From NCBI GenBank assembly GCA_045658005.1, contig JAZOUD010000125.1, positions 1 to 64,000 on the forward strand: a stretch of DNA of 64,000 bases, written 5' to 3'. Under the pieces are notes generated by a model that did not search any database, was not told where the DNA came from, and saw nothing but the letters and a program-made list of their open reading frames with translations. Both the position numbers and the translations under genes were made by a program. Positions 27,907 through 41,413 of this stretch are shown piece by piece (positions within the stretch are counted from its first letter, which is position 1; each line of letters starts with the position of its first letter). This stretch comes from UBA2862 sp045658005. GTDB taxonomy: Bacteria; Bacillota; Clostridia; Christensenellales; Aristaeellaceae.

Positions 27907-30501
27907 ATGGCGGCATTTGACAAGGTAAAGAGCGGCTATCCGGGATTGGACGACATACTCGACTACATCCGCATTGGAGACAACGTCGTCTGGCAGGTCA
28001 CGGACATCGACGAATTCAGGTTCTTCGCGCTGCCCTTCGTTGCGCAGGCGAAGCGGGACGGGCGCAGCATCACCTATGTTCGCTTTGCCCAGCACGCTCC
28101 CATACTCGAGGATCTGGACGGGGTGGATCTGGTGGAATTCGATCCGGATGAGGGCTTTGAGGCGTTCACAGTGGCCATCCACAACGAGATCACGCGCAAG
28201 GGCCGCGACGCCTTTTACGTGTTCGACTGCCTCTCTGAATTGCAGTCTGTCTGGTACACGGATCTGATGATGGGCAACTTCTTCCGGGTGACCTGTCCCT
28301 ATCTGTTCGAATTGGACACGGTGGCTTACTTTCCCATACTGCGTGGGCGGCACTCCTTTGATGCCATCGCCCGTATTCGGGAGACGACACAGCTTTTGCT
28401 GGACGTGTATTCCAATGAGAAGTGGGTCTACCTGCATCCCCTGAAGGTGTGGGAGCGCAACTCGGAGACCATGTTCATGCCTCACGGCTACCGGCGGAGC
28501 ACCGGGGAATTCCAGTTGATCGACAACGGCGTTAGCATCAGCCGCTACTACCAGACGATCCAGGAGATCCGGGAGAAGAGCCAGGATCAGAACATCGACA
28601 GCCACGACCGCTTCTTCAACATGGCGAAGGCGGCGTTCCAGGCCGGGGCGTTTACGCCGGACATGGAGACACAGATCATCGACAGCACCATGACCAAGGA
28701 CAAGCACCTCAGGCAGCTGGTACGCCGCTACTTTAAGCCGGGGGATTACTTTGCGCTACGGGACAGGATGATCGGCAGTGGGGCCATCGGCGGCAAGGCC
28801 TGCGGCATGCTGCTGGCGCGAAAAATCGCCGAGACGGAGCTTCCTGAATTCCGTCAGTACAGCGAGCCCCACGATTCCTTTTACATCGGCTCGGACGTGT
28901 TCTATACCTACATTGTCTCCAACGGTGACTGGCGGCTGCGCATCCGTCAGCGATCCCGGGAGGGTTATTTCGAGGCCGCCGACGCGCTGAAGGAACGCCT
29001 TCTGTCGGGCCGCTTTCCGGGGAAGATCCGGGAGGAATTCCAGAAGGTGCTGGATTATTTTGGCCAGAACCCCTTCATCGTGCGCTCGTCCAGCTTCCTG
29101 GAGGACGGCTTCGGCAATGCCTTTGCGGGGAAATATGAGTCGGTGTTCTGCGTGAACCGCGGCACCGAGGAGGAGCGCCTGGAAGCTTTTGAAAACGCTG
29201 TGCGCACCGTCTACGCAAGTACCATGGATCCTTCGGCGCTGGAATACCGCATGCGCCGGGGGCTGGACCGGAAGGATGAGCAGATGGCCATACTGGTGCA
29301 GCGCGTCTCCGGCACCTACTACGGGCGCTATTTCATGCCCTGCGCCGCGGGCGTGGGATACAGTCACAGTGCCTACCAATGGTACCCGAATATGGACCCG
29401 AAAGCAGGTATGCTGCGGCTGGTAATGGGGCTGGGCACGAAGGCCGTGGACCGCACCCAGGAGGACTATCCCCGGCTGGCCAATCTGGATCGCCCCGCCA
29501 TCACGGTATATACCACCGTGGCGCAAAAGCACCGATTTTCCCAACGGCATGTCGACGTGTTGGACTGCCGGGAGAACCGGTACTGCGAAGTGCCCATGGA
29601 GCGCCTGCTGGACGATCTGCCCCTGTGGTATAAGCAGGCGGTGATGGAGCACGATTATGAGGCAGAAAGCCGCATGCGGGAGATGGGGATGAGCCAAGAT
29701 ATCTGGTTCATCAGTTGTCAGCGTCTGCTGGAGAACAGGGCGTTTACAGACCTCATGCAGAATATCCTGAAGACGCTGGAGCGCGTCTATGAGACGCCGG
29801 TTGACATCGAATATGCCATAAACCTGGACAGGGACGGGGAGTTCGTGGTCAACCTTCTGCAATGCCGGCCGCTGTATCTGGGCGGCGAGAATGAAGTCGT
29901 GGATTTGGACAGCGCCCGCGCTTGTGTTTCCCGGGCCTTTTTCGAGGTACAGGGCGCGTCCATGGGGCCTTCGCGGCATAGGACGGTGGACGTGGTGGTA
30001 CAGATCGATCCGGCCAGGTACAATGCCTTCCCCTATGCCCGAAAGGCTGAGGTGGCGACCGCGGTGGGCAGGCTCAACCGTCATTACGCGAATACCGGCA
30101 AGAACCTGCTGCTGATGGCGCCGGGGCGGGTGGGAACCTCCTCGCCTGAGCTGGGCGTGCCCACGCGATTTGCTGATATCTCCTGCTTTTCTGAAATTTG
30201 TGAAGTATCGGACAGTCGAACCGGTTTTATGCCTGAACTCAGCTACGGAAGTCACATGTTCCAGGATATGGTCGAAGCGGAGATGACATACAGCGCGATC
30301 TGGAATGATCCTCGGACATTGAAGTATACGCCGGAACTACTGGTGAATGAGCCGGATCTGTTCCTTGAAATCTGCCCTGATCTGGCGGAACTGCAAGGCC
30401 TGATTGTCGTAAGGGAACCATGTGATCTCCATTTCTGGTTGGATTCAGTTAAGAATCATGCACTATGTGGTATCATTGGACAGAGCAGTAAAGAAATGTA
30501 A
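27907..30501 (+). CDS. PEP-synthase-like PPDK_N domain protein
   Basis: The 864-residue product has an N-terminal region (about 1-210) that resembles the RecA/KaiC fold (GYPGLDDILDYIRIGDNVVW), but the P-loop is lost: the expected GxxxxGKT is replaced by VTDIDEF. A pyruvate/PEP-dikinase ATP-grasp domain follows (about 290-680), with GGKACGMLLARKI, FIVRSSSFLEDG and LLQCRPL. There is no phospho-histidine swivelling domain and no PEP-binding barrel, so it cannot be a complete PEP synthase. The last 170 residues are unassigned. ATG at 27907 follows GGGGAGG. It is transcribed alone. Sharing its leader hairpin with glnA and amt suggests a role in nitrogen status, as inference. Confidence 0.8.
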   Translation: MAAFDKVKSGYPGLDDILDYIRIGDNVVWQVTDIDEFRFFALPFVAQAKRDGRSITYVRFAQHAPILEDLDGVDLVEFDPDEGFEAFTVAIHNEITRKGRDAFYVFDCLSELQSVWYTDLMMGNFFRVTCPYLFELDTVAYFPILRGRHSFDAIARIRETTQLLLDVYSNEKWVYLHPLKVWERNSETMFMPHGYRRSTGEFQLIDNGVSISRYYQTIQEIREKSQDQNIDSHDRFFNMAKAAFQAGAFTPDMETQIIDSTMTKDKHLRQLVRRYFKPGDYFALRDRMIGSGAIGGKACGMLLARKIAETELPEFRQYSEPHDSFYIGSDVFYTYIVSNGDWRLRIRQRSREGYFEAADALKERLLSGRFPGKIREEFQKVLDYFGQNPFIVRSSSFLEDGFGNAFAGKYESVFCVNRGTEEERLEAFENAVRTVYASTMDPSALEYRMRRGLDRKDEQMAILVQRVSGTYYGRYFMPCAAGVGYSHSAYQWYPNMDPKAGMLRLVMGLGTKAVDRTQEDYPRLANLDRPAITVYTTVAQKHRFSQRHVDVLDCRENRYCEVPMERLLDDLPLWYKQAVMEHDYEAESRMREMGMSQDIWFISCQRLLENRAFTDLMQNILKTLERVYETPVDIEYAINLDRDGEFVVNLLQCRPLYLGGENEVVDLDSARACVSRAFFEVQGASMGPSRHRTVDVVVQIDPARYNAFPYARKAEVATAVGRLNRHYANTGKNLLLMAPGRVGTSSPELGVPTRFADISCFSEICEVSDSRTGFMPELSYGSHMFQDMVEAEMTYSAIWNDPRTLKYTPELLVNEPDLFLEICPDLAELQGLIVVREPCDLHFWLDSVKNHALCGIIGQSSKEM

Positions 30502-30514
30502 TGGACAGTATTCA

Positions 30515-30547
30515 GGGGCCTCAGAGTTAAATACTCAATGAGGCCCC
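30515..30547. terminator. terminator after the PEP-synthase-like gene
   Basis: GGGGCCTCA / TGAGGCCCC with an inner GAGT/ACTC stem, then ATTGTTAT. It stands between two converging genes and may also stop the carA transcript. Confidence 0.75.
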
Positions 30548-30666
30548 ATTGTTATATCATGTAATAATATGTTTTTGCTCCGTCTCAGCGTCTCCTAATC
30601 TCAGATAATCTGCGTTCAAACCGATCCTTTCTGGTGTCAGATGGTATTCTTGTCGGATACTTCCCG

Positions 30667-31725
30667 TCAAAGCATCATTTCAATGAAACGGTCGAACAGA
30701 AAACCGGTATCTGACGGGCCCGGACAGGCTTCGGGATGAAACTGCACAGTGAAGCAGCGCAGCTGTAGATAGTCAAAACCCTCACAGCTGCCATCATTTG
30801 CGTTGATAAAGCGTTCGTTGCCGATGCCCTTCAGACTGTCTGACAATGCCGCGTAGCCATGGTTTTGACTGGTCGTCCATACGCGGCCCGTCTTCACATC
30901 CTTGACAGGCTGATTGCCTCCGCGATGCCCGTATTTCAGCTTTGCGGTGTCGCCGCCCAAGGCGATCGCCGTCAACTGGTGCCCCAGGCAGATGCCGAAT
31001 ACAGGCTTCACGCCCAACATTTTCCTGATCTCGCAGATACAGTCAGGATTGTCCTTTGGGTCTCCCGGGCCATTCGACAGCACGATGCCATCCGGATCGC
31101 TGGAGAGCACCTCTTCGGCCTTTGTGGCCGCGGGCCAGACCGTGACGTGGCAGCCCCGCCGTTGCAGTGAGCGGATGATATTCAGCTTTACCCCGTAGTC
31201 CATCAGGGCGACGCGATGCTTCTGCAGGCCCTCGGCGGGATATTCACGCTGCAATCGACCGGTAACGGAGGGCACCGCGCGGCTCACGCGATAGGCCCTC
31301 AGAGCGATCAGATCCTCAGGGGGTTCGTCGCAGATCATCGCGTTCATGACGCCGTGCTCGCGTACCGTCTGCACGATGGCCCGGGTATCTACCCCGCACA
31401 GTCCCGGAATGCCTTTCTGTAGTAGATAATCATTCAAAGGCGAACTGCTGCGGAAGTTTGAAGGCGTAGCACAGAGTTCGCGAACAATGTATCCAAACAG
31501 TGCAGGTTCCCCTTCAAAATCATCCTCGATGACCCCATAGTTTCCAATCGTCGGGAAGCTGTGCGTGACAATTTGTCCGTAGTAGCTGGGGTCAGTCAAT
31601 GTTTCCAGATATCCGACGACGCCGGTCGTAAAGACCAGCTCGCCAATTCTGTTTAATGGCGCGCCGATGCGCTGCCCTTCAAATGTCATTCCATTTTCAA
31701 GAACTAAATATGCCAAGTAAATCAC
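30667..31725 (-). CDS. carA: carbamoyl-phosphate synthase small subunit
   Basis: CarA releases ammonia from glutamine for carbamoyl phosphate synthesis (arginine and pyrimidines). The 352-residue product has the N-terminal CPSase_sm domain (MTFEGQRIGA, TGVVGYLETLTDPSYYGQIV) and a class I glutaminase with Cys in GICLGHQ and His/Glu in QFHPEA. It is complete, but no carB follows: the next gene is on the other strand. It is the last gene of the glnA operon. The start is GTG at 31725, 30 bases after pyrG; its ribosome site is weak and TTG three codons later is an alternative. Confidence 0.94.
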   Translation of the reverse strand: MIYLAYLVLENGMTFEGQRIGAPLNRIGELVFTTGVVGYLETLTDPSYYGQIVTHSFPTIGNYGVIEDDFEGEPALFGYIVRELCATPSNFRSSSPLNDYLLQKGIPGLCGVDTRAIVQTVREHGVMNAMICDEPPEDLIALRAYRVSRAVPSVTGRLQREYPAEGLQKHRVALMDYGVKLNIIRSLQRRGCHVTVWPAATKAEEVLSSDPDGIVLSNGPGDPKDNPDCICEIRKMLGVKPVFGICLGHQLTAIALGGDTAKLKYGHRGGNQPVKDVKTGRVWTTSQNHGYAALSDSLKGIGNERFINANDGSCEGFDYLQLRCFTVQFHPEACPGPSDTGFLFDRFIEMML

Positions 31726-31755
31726 CCAATGATGATAGAGTTGTTGCCGGGATTT

Positions 31756-33372
31756 TCAGCTTTCCGTGTGATTGTCTGGATATAGGGCTGCCCCTACAAA
31801 ACCCATAAACAGCGGATGTGGCCTGTTGGGACGGCTCTTGAACTCGGGATGGAACTGTACGCCGATGAAGAAGCGCTCGCCGGGAAGCTCCACGGTCTCC
31901 ACCAGCCGTCCGTCGGGAGAGAGGCCGGACAGGGCAAGACCCGCGGTTTGCAGGATATCCCGGTAGGCGTTGTTGAACTCGTAGCGGTGACGGTGGCGCT
32001 CGCTGATCTCGGTCGCGCCGTAGCAGGCGGCGATGGCGGTTCCGGGCTTCAATATGCAGGGGTACTTCCCCAACCGCAGCGTGCCGCCCTTGTCGATGTC
32101 GTCATTTTGGTCAGGCATAAAGTGAATCACTTGGTGAGAGCTGTTTTCATCGAATTCATGGGAATTGGCGTTCTCCAATCCCGCTACGTGCCGCGCGAAC
32201 TCGATCACGGCGATCTGCATGCCCAGACAGATGCCCAAATAGGGCACATGGTGCTCGCGGGCATACTGCGCCGCCAGGATCATGCCCTCGATGCCGCGAC
32301 TGCCAAAGCCGCCGGGAACGATGATGCCATCCGCCTGCGACAGCGTTTCAACATAGTTTTCTTTTGTCAGCGTCTCAGAATCGATCCACTCGATCTCAAC
32401 CCTCGCGTCCAGCGCGTAGCCCGCGTGGCGCAGGGCCTCAGCCACGGACAGATAGGCGTCGTGCAGCTGCACATACTTGCCGACGAGGCCGATCCTCACG
32501 GTTTTGGACTGATGGTGGATGCGCGCCACCAGTGCCCACCATTCCATCAAATCCGGCTCCGGCGCGTCGATGCCCAGCTCCCGGCAGACGATGCCGGACA
32601 GATTGGCTTCCTCTAGCATCAGTGGGGCCTCGTACAGGTTCGGCAGCGTGCGGTTTTCGATGACGCAGTCGCTCTTCACGTTGCAAAAATGGGCGATCTT
32701 GGCAAAGATGCTCCCGTCCGTGATCGGCTCGTCCACGCGAAGCACGATGATGTTGGGGATGATGCCCATGCCCTGGAGCTCTTTCACGGAGTGTTGGGTG
32801 GGCTTCGACTTGTGCTCACCGCTGGCCTTCAGGTACGGCACCAGCGTGACATGGACGTACAGTGCGTTTTCGCGGCCCACCTCCAGCCCCACCTGGCGGA
32901 TGGCTTCGATGAAGGGCTGGGATTCGATGTCGCCGATGGTGCCGCCGATCTCGGTGATAACCACGTCAGCATCGGTGCGCTGGCCCACGGCGTAGATGAA
33001 GCGCTTGATCTCATCGGTGATATGCGGGATGGTCTGCACCGTGCTGCCCAGGTAGCCGCCCTGGCGCTCCCGCTGGATGACGTTTGAGTAGACTTTCCCA
33101 GTGGTCAGGTTGGAGAACTTGTTCAGGTCCTCATCGATGAAGCGCTCGTAGTGGCCCAGGTCCAGGTCAGTCTCCGCACCGTCCTCGGTGACGTACACCT
33201 CGCCGTGCTGGTAGGGGCTCATGGTGCCGGGGTCCACGTTGATGTAGGGGTCCAGCTTCTGCGCGGCCACCTTTAACCCTCGTGCCTTCAAAAGCCGTCC
33301 CAGCGACGCCGCCGTGATGCCCTTGCCCAGTCCGGACACCACGCCGCCGGTGACAAAGATGTATTTCGTCAT
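31756..33372 (-). CDS. pyrG: CTP synthase
   Basis: PyrG aminates UTP to CTP using ATP and glutamine. The 538-residue product has the N-terminal synthetase domain (VTGGVVSGLGKGITAASLG, DPYINVDPGTMSP, EIGGTIGDIES) and a C-terminal glutaminase with Cys in GICLGMQ and His/Glu in QFHPEF. Length is normal. ATG at 33372 overlaps the gltD stop by 4 bases. In many Firmicutes pyrG follows rpoE; here it is embedded among nitrogen genes, which suggests co-regulation with glutamine supply. Confidence 0.97.
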   Translation of the reverse strand: MTKYIFVTGGVVSGLGKGITAASLGRLLKARGLKVAAQKLDPYINVDPGTMSPYQHGEVYVTEDGAETDLDLGHYERFIDEDLNKFSNLTTGKVYSNVIQRERQGGYLGSTVQTIPHITDEIKRFIYAVGQRTDADVVITEIGGTIGDIESQPFIEAIRQVGLEVGRENALYVHVTLVPYLKASGEHKSKPTQHSVKELQGMGIIPNIIVLRVDEPITDGSIFAKIAHFCNVKSDCVIENRTLPNLYEAPLMLEEANLSGIVCRELGIDAPEPDLMEWWALVARIHHQSKTVRIGLVGKYVQLHDAYLSVAEALRHAGYALDARVEIEWIDSETLTKENYVETLSQADGIIVPGGFGSRGIEGMILAAQYAREHHVPYLGICLGMQIAVIEFARHVAGLENANSHEFDENSSHQVIHFMPDQNDDIDKGGTLRLGKYPCILKPGTAIAACYGATEISERHRHRYEFNNAYRDILQTAGLALSGLSPDGRLVETVELPGERFFIGVQFHPEFKSRPNRPHPLFMGFVGAALYPDNHTES

Positions 33373-34722
33373 TGCGCGTCCCCCTTCAAATACCTGTCGA
33401 TTTCCAGGGCCGCCGCCCGGCCGTCCGCCAGAGAGCGCACCACCAGCGACTGGCCTGTGCGCATGTCGCCCGCGGAAAACAGGTTGTCCCGCAGGTGGTG
33501 GCTGCCGTTTTCCGGCATCATGCAGCCCCTTGGATTGAGCTTGATATCGAAACGCTCTGCCGTGACTGTTTCGCAGCCCAAAAAACCCGCGGCGATCAGC
33601 ATGAGATCGCAGGGGATGATCTGTTCCGTGCCGGGGATGGGATCGAAGCCCTTGAGCTTCACGGTTTCGATGGCTCCGGGGAGGCGGCGCTTGACCGTCG
33701 TCTCATAGATGCGCGGGTCGCCGCCCTGCCGGTGGATGGCTTCCAGCTGGCCGTAGTCGGTGCGCAGCGTGCGCGGCCATTCCGGCCAGGGGTTGTTGGC
33801 CATGCGCTTGACGGGCGGCGCGGGCATCATCTCCAGCTGGACGACGGAGGCGCACCCCTGCCTGAACGCCGTGCCCACGCAGTCGTTCCCGGTGTCGCCG
33901 CCGCCCACGACCACTACATGCTTATCCCTTGCGGTTATGCCGGGTTCATCCCCGAACAAAACCGCCTTCGTCGCTGCCGTCAGATAATCCACGGCAAAGA
34001 CGCCCTCCACATTCAGCCCACGCGGTTTTTTCGCCCCGCCGCAGAGCGCCACGGCGTCGTATTCATCCACGATTTCGGGCGATGCCTCCGTATTCAGAAG
34101 GAAACGCACGCCCTCGGCCTCCATCAGTTGGATTCGCCTTTCCACGATGGCCTTCGGCAGCTTCATGTTGGGGATGCCGTACATCAAAAGGCCCCCTGCG
34201 CGGTCCGCGCGCTCGATGACCGTGACCTCATGACCCAGTCGGTTCAGCAGGTCGGCGCAGGCCAGCCCGGAGGGGCCACTGCCGACAACGGCCACGCGCC
34301 TGCCCGTTCGCTGTCTGGGAATCCTTGGCTGAACCCAGCCCCTCTCAAACCCCGTTTCGATCAGATACAGCTCGTTATCACGGTTCGTCAAGGCGTCGTT
34401 CTCCAGATTGCATGCCTTTTCACACAGCGCCGGACACACCCGTCCCGTGAATTCCGGAAAAGGCGCGGTCATGAGCAGCCGCTCCAACGCCTCGCGCTCC
34501 TTGCCCCGATACAGCAGGTCGTTCCACTCGGGGATCAGATTGTGCAGCGGACAGCCGAAGTCCGACTGGCAGAAGGGCACGCCGCAGTTCATGCAGCGGG
34601 AGGCCTGTGCATGACGCGATTCTGTGGATTGGAAAATATGCAGATCCTCGAAGTCGAGAAGGCGCGTCGCCTCATCACGGTATGGGTTCTCCATGCGTGT
34701 GATTTCCATGAATCCTGTCGGC

Positions 34723-34730
<8 letters not shown>
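33369..34730 (-). CDS. gltD: glutamate synthase small subunit
   Basis: GltD passes electrons from NADPH through FAD and iron-sulfur clusters to GltB. The 453-residue product has the N-terminal cysteine-rich segment (RCMNCGVPFCQ, GCPLHNLIPEWN, RVCPALCEKACNL) and two dinucleotide-binding motifs, VAVVGSGPSGLACADLL and VVVVGGGDTGNDC. It is slightly shorter than the usual 470-490 residues. ATG at 34730 overlaps the gltB end by 8 bases. The pair forms the GOGAT complex with GltB. Confidence 0.96.
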
Positions 34731-39013
<4,283 letters not shown>

Positions 39014-39021
<8 letters not shown>

Positions 39022-39535
39022 CGTTGGAACCCCCTTGTAACAACTGTGCGGCATAGTCCGTCATCTTCATGTTGTGCCGCATGGCGTATTGCTGCATGCG
39101 CCGATGAGCTTCCGGTTCGTCAATTCGGTATTTGTCCATCAACAGGCGCTTCGCGTCCTCCACAAGTGCCTTATCCTGACCTTGTCGATGGGGCATTTGC
39201 ATGGAGTGAAACTGCGTCAGCATCTCTACCGCGCCAATGACCACGCTGCCGGGACAGGGATAAGCCAGCTTGAATATCTGCGGTGATTCACAGGCGTTGA
39301 GCGTCTCCGGCCTGCCGATCAGCAGGAACTGGAAGCGGCCCTCGAAGTCAGCGGCAATGTCGTCCGGCTGCATGCCGGAGATGAGCACGATGCCGTCCGC
39401 GCATTCCGTAAGGGTTCGGCGCAGTTCACCCTCTGAGGCGCAAAGGCGGAAGACCGAATGCCCCGAGGAAGCCAGCAGCCGGGAGAGCTGTGTTCGACTG
39501 ACTTCGGACGTGCCGACAATCACGATTCTGGCCAC
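39014..39535 (-). CDS. ANTAR-domain RNA-binding antiterminator
   Basis: The 173-residue product has a receiver-like N-terminal domain (IVIVGTSEVSRTQLSRLLAS). It lacks a clear phospho-acceptor: the usual acidic pair is not present, so it is a pseudo-receiver. A short coiled region is followed by a C-terminal ANTAR three-helix domain (about 125-170: EDAKRLLMDKYRIDEPEAHR, then QYAMRHNMKMTDYA). ANTAR proteins bind RNA hairpins and prevent termination; in Clostridia such proteins are known to be linked to nitrogen genes. It lies between glnA (20-base gap) and gltB (8-base overlap). GTG at 39535 is preferred over GTG 39544 because GGGAGG lies between them. Targets could be the hairpins at 40946, 43293 and 27816; that is inference. 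Confidence 0.88.
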
Positions 39536-39555
39536 TGGCTTCACCTCCCGAAGGT

Positions 39556-40887
39556 TTAGTACATCACAAGGTATCTGTCAATCTCCCAACTGCTTACATG
39601 CGTCCGGTAGGCGTCCCATTCCTTCTCCTTTCCATCGACGTACTGGGAAAGCACGTGCTCGCCCAGCGCTTCGCAGATGACCGCGTCGGCTTTCAGGCAC
39701 TTCACGGCCTCGTGCAGCGTGCCCGGCAGGCTCTCGATGCCCTTGGCCGCGCGGGTGGCGGCGTCCATGGCGAAGATGTTCTCGGTGGTCTCCTCCGGCG
39801 GCGTCATGCCCTTTTCGATGCCGTCCAGGCCCGCCGCAAGGCATACCGCCATGTTCAGATAGGGGTTGCAGCTGGGGTCCGGGCAGCGCAGCTCCACGCG
39901 GGTGCCCATGCCCCGGGATGCGGGAATGCGGATGAGCGCCGAACGGTTGCTGGCGCTCCAGGCCAGATAGCAGGGGGCCTCATAGCCCGGCACCAGGCGC
40001 TTGTAGCTGTTTACCAGCGGGTTGGTGATGGCCGCCATGCCGCGTACATGCTTGAGGATGCCTGCGATGAAGCTGTAAGCCTCTTTGCTCAGGCCGCGGC
40101 TGTCGGACGGGTCGGCGAATACGTTCTTGCCGTCCTTGAAAAGGCTCATGTTGGTGTGCATGCCGGAGCCGTTGATGCCGAACACCGGCTTGGGCATGAA
40201 CGTGGCGTGAAGGCCGTTCTTCTGGGCGAGGGTCTTCACCGCCAGCTTGAAGGTCATGATGTTATCGGCGGCGGTCAGCGCGTCGGCGTACTTGAAGTCG
40301 ATCTCGTGCTGGCCTGCGGCCACCTCGTGGTGGCTGGCCTCGATCTCAAAGCCCATCTGCTCCAGCGCCATGCAGATCTCCCGCCGGGTGGATTCGCCGT
40401 GGTCCAGCGGGCCCAGGTCGAAGTAGCCCGCCTCGTCGGAGGTCGTGGTGGTGGGCCGGCCCTGTTCGTCGGTCTGGAACAGGAAGAATTCCATTTCCGG
40501 GCCCACGTTGAAGCTGTAGCCCATGTCGGCGGCCTTCTTCAGAACGCGCTTCAGCGTACCGCGGGGGTCGCCCATGAAAGGCGTGCCGTCCGGGTTGTAC
40601 ACGTCGCAGATCAGCCGCGCCACCTTGCCGTGCTGGGGTCGCCAGGGAAGGATGGCGAAGGTGTCCAGGTCGGGCCGCAGGTACTGGTCGGATTCGTTGA
40701 TGCGCACGAAGCCCTCGATGGAGCTGCCATCGATCATGATCTCGTTGTTTACCGCCTTCTCCACCTGGCTGGCGGTGATGGCCACGTTCTTCAGCTGGCC
40801 GAAGATGTCGGTAAACTGCATGCGGATGAACTCTACATCGCCTTCCTTGACCAGACGGATGATGTCTTCCTTCGTGTACTTGCTCAT
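39556..40887 (-). CDS. glnA: glutamine synthetase, type I
   Basis: GlnA makes glutamine from glutamate, ammonia and ATP. The 443-residue product fits the short, non-adenylylated GSI-alpha type of Firmicutes. Motifs: MIDGSSIEGF, VGPEMEFFLF, HHEVAAGQHEIDF and the ATP loop KPVFGINGSGMHTNMSL; the C-terminal half has NRSALIRIPA. ATG at 40887 follows TTGGAGGTGTG. The frame is open upstream, but that stretch is the promoter and leader. It leads the operon glnA-ANTAR-gltB-gltD-pyrG-carA. Confidence 0.97.
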   Translation of the reverse strand: MSKYTKEDIIRLVKEGDVEFIRMQFTDIFGQLKNVAITASQVEKAVNNEIMIDGSSIEGFVRINESDQYLRPDLDTFAILPWRPQHGKVARLICDVYNPDGTPFMGDPRGTLKRVLKKAADMGYSFNVGPEMEFFLFQTDEQGRPTTTTSDEAGYFDLGPLDHGESTRREICMALEQMGFEIEASHHEVAAGQHEIDFKYADALTAADNIMTFKLAVKTLAQKNGLHATFMPKPVFGINGSGMHTNMSLFKDGKNVFADPSDSRGLSKEAYSFIAGILKHVRGMAAITNPLVNSYKRLVPGYEAPCYLAWSASNRSALIRIPASRGMGTRVELRCPDPSCNPYLNMAVCLAAGLDGIEKGMTPPEETTENIFAMDAATRAAKGIESLPGTLHEAVKCLKADAVICEALGEHVLSQYVDGKEKEWDAYRTHVSSWEIDRYLVMY

Positions 40888-40899
40888 AATCACACCTCC

Positions 40900-40946
40900 A
40901 AAATAAAAAAGAGGGCAAGGGGGTCGAATAACACGACGCCCTTGCC
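40900..40946 (-). promoter_or_regulatory. 5'-end terminator-like hairpin of glnA
   Basis: In the sense strand GGCAAGGG, an inner GTCG/CGAC helix and CCCTTGCC form a stem (40946-40914). CTCTTTTTTATTTT follows and runs to the ribosome site. The hairpin begins about seven bases after the predicted transcription start. It shares the GCAAGGG stem with the leaders of amt-glnB and the PEP-synthase-like gene. Confidence 0.8.
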
Positions 40947-40959
40947 TTGTCACGCAAAA

Positions 40960-40989
40960 AGCATAGCATATCCACGTGCAGGCTGTCAA
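40960..40989 (-). promoter_or_regulatory. promoter of the glnA operon
   Basis: On the minus strand TTGACA (40984-40989), an 18-base spacer and TATGCT (40960-40965). A duplicate TATGCT five bases upstream has poor spacing. No GlnR-type operator was recognised by eye. Confidence 0.75.
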
Positions 40990-41093
40990 GGGGTTTTGAA
41001 TGTTAAATGAATTAGTAATGCGAATATTGTGCAGAATCAGCTGCGAAATAATGAAATTATGCAAGTTTACAAATACTTAATTGCAAAACTCTA

Positions 41094-41122
41094 TTGACAA
41101 CGCCACTGTGCCGTGGTAAAAT
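41094..41122 (+). promoter_or_regulatory. promoter of asnB
   Basis: TTGACA (41094-41099), 17-base spacer and TAAAAT (41117-41122). It is divergent from the glnA promoter, about 100 bases away. Confidence 0.8.
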
Positions 41123-41129
41123 ACTGACA

Positions 41130-41410
41130 AATTTTCATAGCGAAAGCGTTGCGGAAGCAAAGTATCCCGGCAAGGCGGCATCCCAGAGAGCGGGCGATGG
41201 TGGGAATCCCGTATGAGCCGCCGGGCGAAGAACCCTTCCAAGTCCAATCTGAACATCGAAAGATAAGTAGGCGCGGCGTGATGACAGCACGTTATCCATG
41301 TCAGGGTTTGTTAGAACCCGAAAAGAGAAGCAAATCAGGTGGCACCACGGAGCGGCGGCCTTCGTCCTGAAATTCATAAGGATGAATGCCGACCACTAAC
41401 GGAGGTGCTT
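41130..41410 (+). promoter_or_regulatory. T-box riboswitch (Asn) of asnB
   Basis: The leader contains the T-box sequence AGGTGGCACCACGG (41337-41350). In stem I the sequence GAAGAACCC holds AAC (41231-41233), the asparagine specifier. Downstream, GGCCTTCGTCCT pairs with AGGATGAATGCC, but no U-run follows; the sequence goes on through GACCACTAACGGAGGTGC to the start codon. GCACC in the T-box is complementary to GGTGC, which overlaps the ribosome site (41401-41408). The switch may therefore act on translation rather than termination; that part is inference. Confidence 0.9.
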
Positions 41411-41413
41411 TTT

